In this document: positions 8,595 to 16,661 of the stretch, piece after piece
Numbering within the stretch: position 1 is the first letter of the stretch
Layout of the letters: every line of letters starts with the position of its first letter
DNA from: Gammaproteobacteria bacterium LSUCC0057
GTDB taxonomy: Bacteria; Pseudomonadota; Gammaproteobacteria; Pseudomonadales; Porticoccaceae
Length of the DNA stretch: 64,000 nucleotides
Direction: 5' to 3'
Assembly (NCBI GenBank): GCA_004535795.1
Contig: SPIA01000004.1
Span: forward strand, 96,289 to 160,288
Translations under genes and position numbers: made by a program
Notes under the pieces: generated by a model
Database searches by the model: none
What the model saw: only the letters and a program-made list of their open reading frames with translations
What the model was told of the DNA's origin: nothing

Positions 8595-10664
8595 GTGGCC
8601 GATAGCAGTGATCGCTTTTATGACTACCGCCTGAGCTGGCTCGCCTTTAACGAAAGAGTGCTGCAAGAGGCGGCCGACAGCGACAACCCGATTGTTGAGC
8701 GGATGCGCTTTTTGGGCATTTTTTCCAACAACCAGGATGAGTTTTTCCGCGTCCGTTTTGCCCAAATCCAGCGCGAACTCGAGCTTAACCACAACCCCAA
8801 AGAGCAGACTGCGCTCATTAAGCTGCTGCGTGCTATTCAGCGCAAAACGACTCAACTCAGCGAACAGTTCGACGCCATCTACAACGATCTGCTGGCGGAG
8901 TTGGCCAAGCGCAATATCTACTGCCTCAACGAAAACAACCTCACCGCCAAACAGGGGCGCTGGCTGCACCGCCACTTTACGACCGAGATTTTGCCGCACA
9001 TTGTGCCGCTGTGGGTCGACCGCGGCACTGACCTGCAGCGCGTGGTCAACGACGGCGAGTCCTACCTGATGGTGGAGCTGCGCCAGAACCACGACGCCCG
9101 CTTTGCATTGATCGCCATCCCCACCGCAGTGTCGCGGTTTATCCCGCTGCAGTCGGAAGATGGCCGCGCCAAGAAATATTTCATGCTGATCGACGATGCC
9201 ATTCGCTACTGTATGAATGACATTTTTGGCGGCCTCTACCAGACCGAGACGGCGCGCTGTTGGTCGATGAAAATCACCCGCGACGCCGAATACTCGCTCG
9301 ACAGTGACCTCGATACCAGCCTGGTCGAAAAGATGAGCGATGGCGTCAAGCAGCGCCTTACCTCGGAGCCGGTGCGGTTGAGTTTTGACAAGTCGATGCC
9401 CAAGGGGATTCGCGAAATTCTCGCCGATGGTCTCGGTTTTGACGAGTACGACACCTACCTGTCAGCGGGGCGCTACCGCAATTTTCGCGACTTTATCGGC
9501 TTCCCCAATATGGGGCCGCGCTATCTCGAGGAGAAACCGCTCGAGCCGCTGCTGTCGGCGGCCATCTCGCAGTCGAAGAATCTCTTCGAGGCGATCGACA
9601 GTGAGGATCTGCTGGTCTACTACCCCTACCACCAGTTCAACCATTTTACCGAATTTGTCCGCCAAGCCGCCTTTGACCCCAGTGTCAGTGAGATCCGCAT
9701 TAATATCTACCGCGTCGCCAACCGCTCGCTGGTGGTCGATTCGCTGATCGACGCCGCCCGCAATGGCAAAAAAGTGGTGGTCAACGTCGAGCTCACAGCG
9801 CGCTTTGACGAGCAGCGCAATATTGAACTGAGCGAGCGACTGCAAGCGGCTGGCATCAAGGTGACGCTGGGCATTCCGACGCTGAAAATCCACTCAAAAC
9901 TCTGTCTGATTATTCGCAATGTCGAGGGTCAAGAGCGGCTCTACGCCCATATCGGCACCGGTAATTTCAACGAAAATACCGCGCGAATCTACACCGACTT
10001 CTCACTGTTTACCAGCCACGCTGAGATCGCCGCCGAGGTACGCAATGTCTTCACCTATATTGAGTACAGCTACCGTCACTTCGACTTCGATCATCTGATT
10101 GTCTCACCGGTCAATTCGCGCACCCGCTTAGTGCAGCTGATCACCGCCGAGCGGCGCTTGGCCGAAGCCAACCAACCGGCGCGGATAGACCTGAAACTCA
10201 ACAATCTCGTCGACCGCGAACTGATTTCGCAGCTTTACCAGGCGAGCCGCGTTGGGGTCAAAATACGGCTGATTGTGCGCGGTATGTGTGCGTTGATCCC
10301 AGGCGTTAAGGGCATGTCGGAAAACATCAGTGTAATCAGCATTGTCGACCGCTTCCTCGAGCACCCGCGGGTGATGATCTTTCACAACGGCGGCCAACCC
10401 AAGGTGTTTATCTCCTCGGCTGACTGGATGACCCGCAATATCGACCGCCGCGTCGAGGTGGCGACACCGATCTACAGCGAGCCGCTGCAAAAACGCATCA
10501 TGGATATTTTTGACCTGCAGTTCAGCGACCGGGTGAAGGCGCGGGTGATTGATGAAGAGCAGAAAAATCTCTATGTAAAACGCGGCAACAAGCGCAAAAT
10601 ACGCTCGCAAATTGAGATTTATAACTACCTCAAAGCCAGTGAAAAGAGCGCCCTGCGCAGGTAA
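8595..10664 (+). CDS. ppk: Polyphosphate kinase PPK1
   Basis: Transfers the terminal phosphate of ATP onto polyphosphate, reversibly. The start chosen is GTG 8595 (VADSSDRFYDYRLSWL); GAGG lies about 13 bp upstream. A TTG at 8562 is a possible earlier start. The protein is 689 residues, as in E. coli (688). Phospholipase-D-like active-site segments are visible: KIHSKLCLI with the histidine expected to be phosphorylated, and YAHIGTGNFNENTARIYTDF with the second histidine. It lies 48 bp after phoU and 5 bp before ppx, making a phosphate import and storage operon. No separate PhoB box is seen in front of it. Confidence 0.95.
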   Translation: MADSSDRFYDYRLSWLAFNERVLQEAADSDNPIVERMRFLGIFSNNQDEFFRVRFAQIQRELELNHNPKEQTALIKLLRAIQRKTTQLSEQFDAIYNDLLAELAKRNIYCLNENNLTAKQGRWLHRHFTTEILPHIVPLWVDRGTDLQRVVNDGESYLMVELRQNHDARFALIAIPTAVSRFIPLQSEDGRAKKYFMLIDDAIRYCMNDIFGGLYQTETARCWSMKITRDAEYSLDSDLDTSLVEKMSDGVKQRLTSEPVRLSFDKSMPKGIREILADGLGFDEYDTYLSAGRYRNFRDFIGFPNMGPRYLEEKPLEPLLSAAISQSKNLFEAIDSEDLLVYYPYHQFNHFTEFVRQAAFDPSVSEIRINIYRVANRSLVVDSLIDAARNGKKVVVNVELTARFDEQRNIELSERLQAAGIKVTLGIPTLKIHSKLCLIIRNVEGQERLYAHIGTGNFNENTARIYTDFSLFTSHAEIAAEVRNVFTYIEYSYRHFDFDHLIVSPVNSRTRLVQLITAERRLAEANQPARIDLKLNNLVDRELISQLYQASRVGVKIRLIVRGMCALIPGVKGMSENISVISIVDRFLEHPRVMIFHNGGQPKVFISSADWMTRNIDRRVEVATPIYSEPLQKRIMDIFDLQFSDRVKARVIDEEQKNLYVKRGNKRKIRSQIEIYNYLKASEKSALRR

Positions 10665-10669
10665 CGCCT

Positions 10670-12169
10670 ATGCTCGCAACTCCACTCAGCGGCGACGCCA
10701 CCGAGGTCGCTGCCGTCGATATCGGCTCCAACTCTATTCACCTTATTGTGGCGCGCCAGATCAATGGCACGCTGCAGCCGCTGATTGCTGAAAAGCAGAT
10801 GGTGCGGCTCGCCGCCGGTCTGAAAAGAGGCAAACTCAATGCCGCTGCGATCGACCGCGGGCTGCATGCCCTGCACGCACTAGAACCGGTTTTAGCCGGC
10901 CTGCCGGCCGAGCGGGTACGTATTATCGCCACCCATGCGCTGCGCGCCGCGAAAAACCGCGACGAATTTATCGCTGCCGCCCGGGAGGTTCTGCCCTACC
11001 CGATCGAGGTGGTCAGCGGTGACGAAGAGGCGCGTCTCATCTATCAGGGGGTTGCACACACCACCCCCGCCGATGGCCGCCGATTGATTATTGATATTGG
11101 CGGTGGCAGCACCGAATTTGTCATCGGCGAGCAGTTCCAGCCGCTGCAGCTGTCGTCGTTGTCGATGGGTTCGGAAAGCTACCGTCGCAAGTACTTTAAA
11201 CACGGCGACATCACCGCCCAGCAGCTGGCCAAGGCCACCGAGGCGGCCAGTGTTGAACTGGCAAAAATGGAGCGGCGTTTCTGCGCCACCGGTTGGCAAC
11301 ACGCGCTCGGCACCTCCGGCTCTATTAAAGTGCTGCTGCGCTTTGCCGCACTCTGTGAGGACAACTTCCAGCAGCAGCTCACCACCGCCACCATGGCAAC
11401 ACTGCGCAAAGTGCTGTTGGCAGCTCAACATATCGATAACCTCAGTGGTATAGACAGCGACCGTCAGGCACAGCTGCCGGCCGCCTTCGCCATTTTGGAC
11501 GCCGCCTTTAATGTGCTCGGCATCGAGTCGCTGCAGCTCAATGAGGCGGCTCTGCGCGAGGGGGTGCTCTACGAGCTGTGCGACCAGCTCGACGAGCGCG
11601 ACATTCGCAAACGCACCATCGACAGTCTCTGCCTGCGTTACAGCACCGACAGCAATCAGAGCCAACGGGTGGCCCGCACCATCGCGCAACTATTGCCGCA
11701 GTTGCAACTGCCGAAAAAGACCCACCGAGAGTATGCGCTCTATCTGAACTGGGCGGCGGCACTGCATGAAGTAGGGTTGGATATCAGCCACCGCAAACTG
11801 CAAGAGCACGGCCGCTATATTATTGCCAACGCCGAACTGCCGGGCTTTAGCCGTGACCAGCAGCAAATTTTGGCCACCCTGGTCGGCATGCAGCGCAAGA
11901 GTTTTTACCGCCACCAGCTGCCCAAATTAACCCTGCTATCGCGCCCTGCACTGCTGCAAATGGTGCTAATCATGCGGCTGGCGGTGGTGCTCAACACCCG
12001 TCGGCTCGACCGCGAACTGCCACCGATTACACTGAGTTTTGACACTACCGCCACACAGCTTAGTTTTGCCGACCAATGGCTGGACAGCCACCCACTACTA
12101 GCCGCCGACTTAGAGCGAGAAATCGCTTATTGGCGCGGCTGTGGGCTCAAGCTCAAACTGCTGCGCTGA
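10670..12169 (+). CDS. ppx: Exopolyphosphatase (Ppx/GppA family)
   Basis: Releases phosphate from the ends of polyphosphate chains. The N-terminal actin-like ATPase fold shows VAAVDIGSNSIHL (about 13-25), the catalytic region around SGDEEARLIYQG, the glycine-rich IDIGGGSTEF loop, and ALGTSGSIK. A C-terminal HD-like helical domain (about 310-495) follows, as in E. coli Ppx. Length 499 versus 513. It could in principle be the paralogue GppA, but its place directly after ppk (5 bp) favours Ppx. Both arms of polyphosphate metabolism would be co-transcribed with the Pst system. Confidence 0.93.
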   Translation: MLATPLSGDATEVAAVDIGSNSIHLIVARQINGTLQPLIAEKQMVRLAAGLKRGKLNAAAIDRGLHALHALEPVLAGLPAERVRIIATHALRAAKNRDEFIAAAREVLPYPIEVVSGDEEARLIYQGVAHTTPADGRRLIIDIGGGSTEFVIGEQFQPLQLSSLSMGSESYRRKYFKHGDITAQQLAKATEAASVELAKMERRFCATGWQHALGTSGSIKVLLRFAALCEDNFQQQLTTATMATLRKVLLAAQHIDNLSGIDSDRQAQLPAAFAILDAAFNVLGIESLQLNEAALREGVLYELCDQLDERDIRKRTIDSLCLRYSTDSNQSQRVARTIAQLLPQLQLPKKTHREYALYLNWAAALHEVGLDISHRKLQEHGRYIIANAELPGFSRDQQQILATLVGMQRKSFYRHQLPKLTLLSRPALLQMVLIMRLAVVLNTRRLDRELPPITLSFDTTATQLSFADQWLDSHPLLAADLEREIAYWRGCGLKLKLLR

Positions 12170-12190
12170 GCCCAGTTAACCGCAGCTGGG

Positions 12191-12820
12191 TTAGGCCTTG
12201 GCCGCTGGCCGGGCACTCACTTGGTCATACCAGCGCTGTAGGTGCTGCTGCTCGGGGGCAATGCGCACCTTCACCCACTTGGCAAAATCGATCACCACCA
12301 CCGCTTGAATATCGGCGATAGAGAAGTAGTCGCCGACCACATACTGGTTGGCGGCAAAGTGCGCATCCATATCGCTGAAGAAATTGGCGACACGCAGCAT
12401 ACCGCGCGCCGCCAGCTCCGGGCTCTGGGCATAGTTGTGCGGCCCTGGCACCGCACGGTCGACAAACATCGGCGTGGTATTGCGGTAGGCTTCAGCCACT
12501 GCCATCAGCCCGTTGAGCATAATTTGGTGGTTGTGAATATTGACCTGCGCGCGCTCAAAACTGTCCCGCCCCCACAGTGGGTTTTGCGGGTAGAGCTCTT
12601 CGAGATAGCGACAGATGGCATCGACTTGGTGAATACAGCGACCATCATCCAACTCCAACACCGGTACATCCATGGCTGGGTTGATCGCGCGAAACGCTTC
12701 GCTGCGCTGCTCACCTTTGGTGAGGTCAACCTGCTGGTTGTCAACCTCAACACCCTTTTCGGCGAGAAAAAAACGCACCCGGCGCGGATTTGGGGCGGGG
12801 GCAAAATCATATAGTTTCAT
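12191..12820 (-). CDS. Glutathione S-transferase family protein
   Basis: Cytosolic GST-like protein of 209 residues. The N-terminal thioredoxin-like domain begins MKLYDFAPAPNPRRVRFFLAEKGVE and contains the cis-proline segment DVPVLELDDG with a following CIHQVDAI, the usual place of the glutathione-binding acidic/polar residue. The C-terminal half is helical (FSIADIQAVVVIDFAKWV matches the family N-capping box region). The start ATG at 12820 has AGAGAG upstream; a GTG codon directly before it is also possible. Substrate is unknown. It shares the strand with dxs (17 bp gap) but has no obvious functional link to it. Confidence 0.87.
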   Translation of the reverse strand: MKLYDFAPAPNPRRVRFFLAEKGVEVDNQQVDLTKGEQRSEAFRAINPAMDVPVLELDDGRCIHQVDAICRYLEELYPQNPLWGRDSFERAQVNIHNHQIMLNGLMAVAEAYRNTTPMFVDRAVPGPHNYAQSPELAARGMLRVANFFSDMDAHFAANQYVVGDYFSIADIQAVVVIDFAKWVKVRIAPEQQHLQRWYDQVSARPAAKA

Positions 12821-12837
12821 CACACAGCTCTCTCTTA

Positions 12838-14736
12838 TTATGGGTTATTGGTGGATTCAATTTTTTCTAAGCGAGCAGTAATTGCCGCAACAATACCCTC
12901 GCTGTCTAGACCAACTTCGCGCAGCTGTGCGCTGGTCGAGGCATGGTCGACATAGCGATCAGGTAGGCCCAGTAGTAGCAAGTCGACGCTGGCCGCAGCC
13001 GCGCTGTAGTACTCCGCTACCGCCGCCCCAGCCCCGCCGGCTGTACTGTTCTCTTCCAAGGTTACCAACAGCCGCCCCGAGTGTTTGTACTCATCCAGCA
13101 GCGCTTGGTCGAGCGGTTTTGCAAAGCGCATGTCGATCAGCTCGGCATCGAGCTGTTGCGCTGCCTGGCGGGCATTGGCCAACAGCGCGCCAAAGTTAAA
13201 AATGACTGGGCCGCTGCCACGGCGCAACCGCCGGCCGCGACCGATTGGCCACACCTGCAGCTCTGTACTGACTTCAACATTGGGGCCACTGCCGCGCGGG
13301 TAGCGCACCGCCGCCGGGCCGGGGTGGTGGTAGCAGCTATTGAGTAGTTGCCGCGCCTCGTTCTCGTCGGCAGGTGTCGCCACCACCATATTGGGAATAC
13401 AGCGCAAATAGCTGATATCGTAAGCGCCGGCGTGGGTAGCGCCATCTTCGCCGACCAGACCTGCGCGGTCGATGGCAAAGGTGACGTCGAGGTTCTGCAG
13501 GGCGACATCGTGAATCAGTTGATCGTAGCCGCGCTGCAAAAATGTCGAATAGATCGCCACCACCGGCTTAACCTGCTCGCAAGCCATACCGGCGGCGAGA
13601 GTGACTGCGTGCTGCTCGGCGATGGCGACATCGACAAAACGGCTGGGAAACTTAGCGGCGAACGCCACCATCCCCGACCCCTCGCACATCGCCGGGGTGA
13701 TCGCCACCAGTCGCGGGTCTTGTGCCGCACAATCGCATAACCAGTCGCCAAATAGCTGTTGGTACTTGGGCCCTGCGGCGACTTTTTTGTCGCTGTTGGG
13801 CTCAATTTTGTTCAGCGCGTGGTAACCGATAGGGTCGGCCTCTGCCGGGGCAAAGCCCTTGCCTTTCTCGGTGATCACATGCAGCAATACCGGGCCCTTA
13901 ATGGCCTTGAGCTTTTCCAGGGTATCGACCAAAAGCGGTAAATTGTGCCCGTCCAACGGGCCGATGTAGTAAAAACCGAGCTCCTCAAAGATGGTCGCTG
14001 GCGCGACAAAAGACTTCATATACTCTTCGGTGCGGCGCACAAACTCTTTGGTGTAGGGCATGCGCTTGAGCACTCGTTTACCGCCCTCGCGTATCGAGTT
14101 ATAGAAGCCACTGGCCCAGATTTTGGCGAAATAGGTCGACAGCCCGCCGACATTTTCCGAGATCGACATTTTGTTGTCGTTGAGCACCACCAGTAGGTCG
14201 TCGTCGACATAGGCAGCGTGGTTGATCGCCTCAAAAGCCATGCCGGCCGTCATCGCCCCGTCGCCCATCACCGCCACAGTTCGGCGCTGTTGGCCCTGTA
14301 ACTTGGCCGCCATCGCCATGCCCAGCGCAGCGCTGATCGAGGTCGATGAGTGGCCGACACCAAAGGTGTCGTATTCGCTCTCAGAGCGTTTGGGAAAGCC
14401 CGACAAACCACCCTGCTGGCGAATAGTCAGCAGCTGCTCGCGGCGCCCGGTCAGCACCTTGTGCGGGTAAGTCTGATGGCCAACATCCCAAACCAGACGG
14501 TCGTGCGGCGTGTCAAAGACAAAGTGCAGGGCAATGGTCAGCTCAGTGACACCGAGCCCAGCACCAAAGTGACCACCGGTTTTACCGATGCAGTACAACA
14601 AGTAGTGGCGCAACTGGTCGGCCAACTGCTCCAGCTCTGCCAACGACAGTTGACGTAAATCGGCGGGGGAGTCGATGGTGTCGAGCAGCGGCGTGGCGGG
14701 GCGCTCACTGGGGAGCTGGTGGAAGATTTCTGGCAT
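12838..14736 (-). CDS. dxs: 1-deoxy-D-xylulose-5-phosphate synthase
   Basis: First enzyme of the non-mevalonate isoprenoid pathway; condenses pyruvate and glyceraldehyde-3-phosphate using thiamine diphosphate. Three domains are visible: the ThDP-binding part with GGHFGAGLGVTELT, GDGAMTAGMAFEA and the following NDN; a pyrimidine-binding domain with FVDVAIAEQHAVTLAAGMA and YSTFLQRGYDQLIHDVALQ; and the C-terminal transketolase domain. Length 632 versus 620 in E. coli. It lies 50 bp downstream of ispA on the same strand, forming the common xseB-ispA-dxs isoprenoid cluster. Confidence 0.97.
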   Translation of the reverse strand: MPEIFHQLPSERPATPLLDTIDSPADLRQLSLAELEQLADQLRHYLLYCIGKTGGHFGAGLGVTELTIALHFVFDTPHDRLVWDVGHQTYPHKVLTGRREQLLTIRQQGGLSGFPKRSESEYDTFGVGHSSTSISAALGMAMAAKLQGQQRRTVAVMGDGAMTAGMAFEAINHAAYVDDDLLVVLNDNKMSISENVGGLSTYFAKIWASGFYNSIREGGKRVLKRMPYTKEFVRRTEEYMKSFVAPATIFEELGFYYIGPLDGHNLPLLVDTLEKLKAIKGPVLLHVITEKGKGFAPAEADPIGYHALNKIEPNSDKKVAAGPKYQQLFGDWLCDCAAQDPRLVAITPAMCEGSGMVAFAAKFPSRFVDVAIAEQHAVTLAAGMACEQVKPVVAIYSTFLQRGYDQLIHDVALQNLDVTFAIDRAGLVGEDGATHAGAYDISYLRCIPNMVVATPADENEARQLLNSCYHHPGPAAVRYPRGSGPNVEVSTELQVWPIGRGRRLRRGSGPVIFNFGALLANARQAAQQLDAELIDMRFAKPLDQALLDEYKHSGRLLVTLEENSTAGGAGAAVAEYYSAAAASVDLLLLGLPDRYVDHASTSAQLREVGLDSEGIVAAITARLEKIESTNNP

Positions 14737-14786
14737 AACAGCTGTCGGCCTTTTTGTTTGAGTGCTAGCTTAGCGCAATTTGCAGC

Positions 14787-15674
14787 TCAATAACTGCGGG
14801 TAATCACGTAGTTTGCCAGCGCGCGCAGCTGGTCGGCGCGCTGATCAAATAGCGTCAGCGCCTGCAGTGCGGCCTGGTGCGCTTGCGCAGCCGCACTGCG
14901 CGCCGCCTCCAGCCCCAGCAGCTGTGGGTAAGTCACCTTGCCGCGGGCGATGTCGCTGCCCTGCAGTTTACCCAGCTGCGCGGTTTCGCCCTCAATATCG
15001 AGCAAGTCATCCTGTATCTGGAAAGCCAGACCCAACGCTTGGGCAAACTGCTGTAGAGCCTGCAACTGCTCGGCACTGGCGCGGCCGCTGGCCTGCGCCG
15101 CTAACATCACGCTGGCCTCCATCAGTGCGCCGGTTTTTAACCGGTGCATCTGCTGCAATTGGTCGAGATCGAGCTGCTTGCCGGTGGCGGCAATATCGAT
15201 CGCCTGGCCGGCGACCATACCCTCACAGCCGGCCAACTTGGCCAGCTGGGCGATCATCGCTACTTGCGTAGACGCCGCGACCCCAGACAACTCGGCCAAT
15301 TGCAAAAAGGCCAGCGCCTGCAGGCCATCGCCGGCGAGAATCGCCGTCGCTTCATCAAAAGCGATATGGCAGGTCGGTTTGCCGCGGCGCAGCGCATCAT
15401 CGTCCATGGCCGGCAGATCATCGTGTATCAGCGAGTAGACATGCATCATCTCCACCGCCGCCGCCACCCCCAGCGCCACCGGCCGCTCGCCACCGAGCGC
15501 ATCGCTGGTCGCCAGCGCCAGCGCCGGGCGCAACCGCTTGCCGCCAGCCAGCGCCGAGTAGCGCATCGCGGCAAACAGCTGCGCCGCCGCCCCCTGCTCG
15601 GGCGGCAGACGCTCGCTGAGCTGTTGCTCAATCAGCGTCGAACACTCAACTAGAAAAGCGCGCAGATCGGACAT
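14787..15674 (-). CDS. ispA: Farnesyl (geranyl) diphosphate synthase
   Basis: Prenyl transferase that builds C15 farnesyl diphosphate from IPP and DMAPP for quinone and undecaprenyl synthesis. The first aspartate-rich motif is in SLIHDDLPAMDDDALRRG and the second in FQIQDDLLDIEG; GGKRLRPAL is the substrate-binding segment near the N-terminus. The 295-residue length fits the short-chain class (E. coli IspA, 299). It starts 6 bp after the xseB stop and precedes dxs, as in many gammaproteobacteria. Confidence 0.95.
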   Translation of the reverse strand: MSDLRAFLVECSTLIEQQLSERLPPEQGAAAQLFAAMRYSALAGGKRLRPALALATSDALGGERPVALGVAAAVEMMHVYSLIHDDLPAMDDDALRRGKPTCHIAFDEATAILAGDGLQALAFLQLAELSGVAASTQVAMIAQLAKLAGCEGMVAGQAIDIAATGKQLDLDQLQQMHRLKTGALMEASVMLAAQASGRASAEQLQALQQFAQALGLAFQIQDDLLDIEGETAQLGKLQGSDIARGKVTYPQLLGLEAARSAAAQAHQAALQALTLFDQRADQLRALANYVITRSY

Positions 15675-15680
15675 CGGCGT

Positions 15681-15932
15681 TTACTGCGCGTCTAAGGCAA
15701 AAGGCTGCTCGTGCAGGTCGTCGCCCTCGCGGGTCAACAGCGCCACCTTCTGCTCCGCTTCACTGAGCGCCTTCTGGCACTCCCGAGCCAGCGTGATGCC
15801 CTGCTCAAACGAGAGCATCGACGCCTCCAAACTCAACTCGCCCTGCTCCAGCGCCTCAACCAGCGACTCCAACTTAGCCAACTGCTCTTCAAACAGCGGC
15901 GCTGCGTCCGCCGATCTCTTCTTGGTCGCCAT
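15681..15932 (-). CDS. xseB: Exodeoxyribonuclease VII small subunit
   Basis: Small helical subunit of exonuclease VII, which degrades single-stranded DNA with XseA (not in this window). The 83-residue protein shows the family core FEEQLAKLESLVEALEQGELSLE followed by a second helix containing FEQGITLARECQKALSEAE. It is the first gene of the xseB-ispA-dxs set. An ATG at 15932 opens MATKKRSAD, a basic tail typical of the family. Confidence 0.94.
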   Translation of the reverse strand: MATKKRSADAAPLFEEQLAKLESLVEALEQGELSLEASMLSFEQGITLARECQKALSEAEQKVALLTREGDDLHEQPFALDAQ

Positions 15933-16088
15933 CTCGGCCCCCGTCTCTGCTGTGGTTGGTGCGCTACCCTAACCCGGTTATTCAGAACCGATTGGCCGTC
16001 CTGGGGCAGCGCCACTAGAGCAACCATTTTATGGCAAGAACCCCGCGCTGGCTATCGACGAAAACTCCACGCAGCCGTGTAAAACTGC

Positions 16089-16094
16089 TATGAT
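16089..16094 (+). promoter_or_regulatory. Possible -10 element of ssrA
   Basis: TATGAT stands 20 bp before the mature 5' end of the tmRNA, compatible with a short 5' leader that RNase P would remove. No convincing -35 hexamer is seen at 16-18 bp spacing, so the call is tentative. Confidence 0.4.
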
Positions 16095-16114
16095 CTAGCG
16101 TGGTTTACACAAAC

Positions 16115-16498
16115 GGGGCCGTTCTGGATTCGACGCCGGTTACAAAACCTCTAGTGCATGCCGAGATGGTGACCAATCTCGTTAATCCAAGTCGCAAACT
16201 TATAGTTGCCAACGACGACAACTACGCACTCGCTGCTTAAACCCCAGTAGGGTGCCGTCTGACTGGAGCCGCGCCTGCGCGTCCAGGTCAAACCTCCGGG
16301 TGAGACATTCAGGCGTCATATCTCGCAGGATCGTGACAAAGCTCGTCCGGGGTGGAGTCACTAAAACCTTACCGGAATCGTGGGCGGCGCATCCTGACGG
16401 TCGGATTGCCAACCATTAAATTTAAAGACCTGTCTAAGCATGTAGAGCTAGTCGCAGCGGACTGACGGACGCGGGTTCAATTCCCGCCGGCTCCACCA
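16115..16498 (+). ncRNA. ssrA: Transfer-messenger RNA (tmRNA)
   Basis: Rescues stalled ribosomes by acting as alanyl-tRNA and then as a short mRNA. The 5' end GGGGCCG pairs with CGGCTCC next to the 3' ACCA (one G-U), making the tRNA-like acceptor. TTCTGGATTCGACGC near the 5' end and GGTTCAATTCCCGCC near the 3' end are the conserved tmRNA and T-loop sequences. The tag reading frame starts at GCC 16208 and ends at TAA 16238-16240, coding ANDDNYALAA, with the usual hydrophobic ALAA protease signal. Length is 384 nt. It is a one-piece tmRNA. Confidence 0.97.
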
Positions 16499-16501
16499 AT
16501 C

Positions 16502-16543
16502 AAAACTAGAAAGGCCACCCCTTGGGGTGGCCTTTCTAGTTTT
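16502..16543 (+). terminator. Strong terminator after ssrA
   Basis: A perfect 20-bp inverted repeat (16502-16521 and 16524-16543) with only two bases between the arms. The arms begin AAAACTAG and end CTAGTTTT, so it can terminate transcription from both sides: ssrA on the plus strand and the sensor-like gene at 16662-18104 on the minus strand. The 118 bp between it and that gene's stop hold nothing I recognise. Confidence 0.92.
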
Positions 16544-16661
16544 GGCTTGTCGACCGACGCGAACTGAGGGCTAAAGCGCCCGGGTGGCGCACAGGATGTG
16601 CGACTGTCGCGAAGTCCATGGATGGCCGAGAGAGCCGCCATTGCCCCCCATTTCTTCAATA

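Noticed and set aside
10892..11689. A 265-codon minus-strand open frame opposite ppx
   Set aside because: The plus strand holds a clear Ppx; the antisense product has biased, low-complexity composition and no domain.
12170..12190. A terminator after ppx (CCCAG...CTGGG)
   Set aside because: The stem is only five pairs with no T run.
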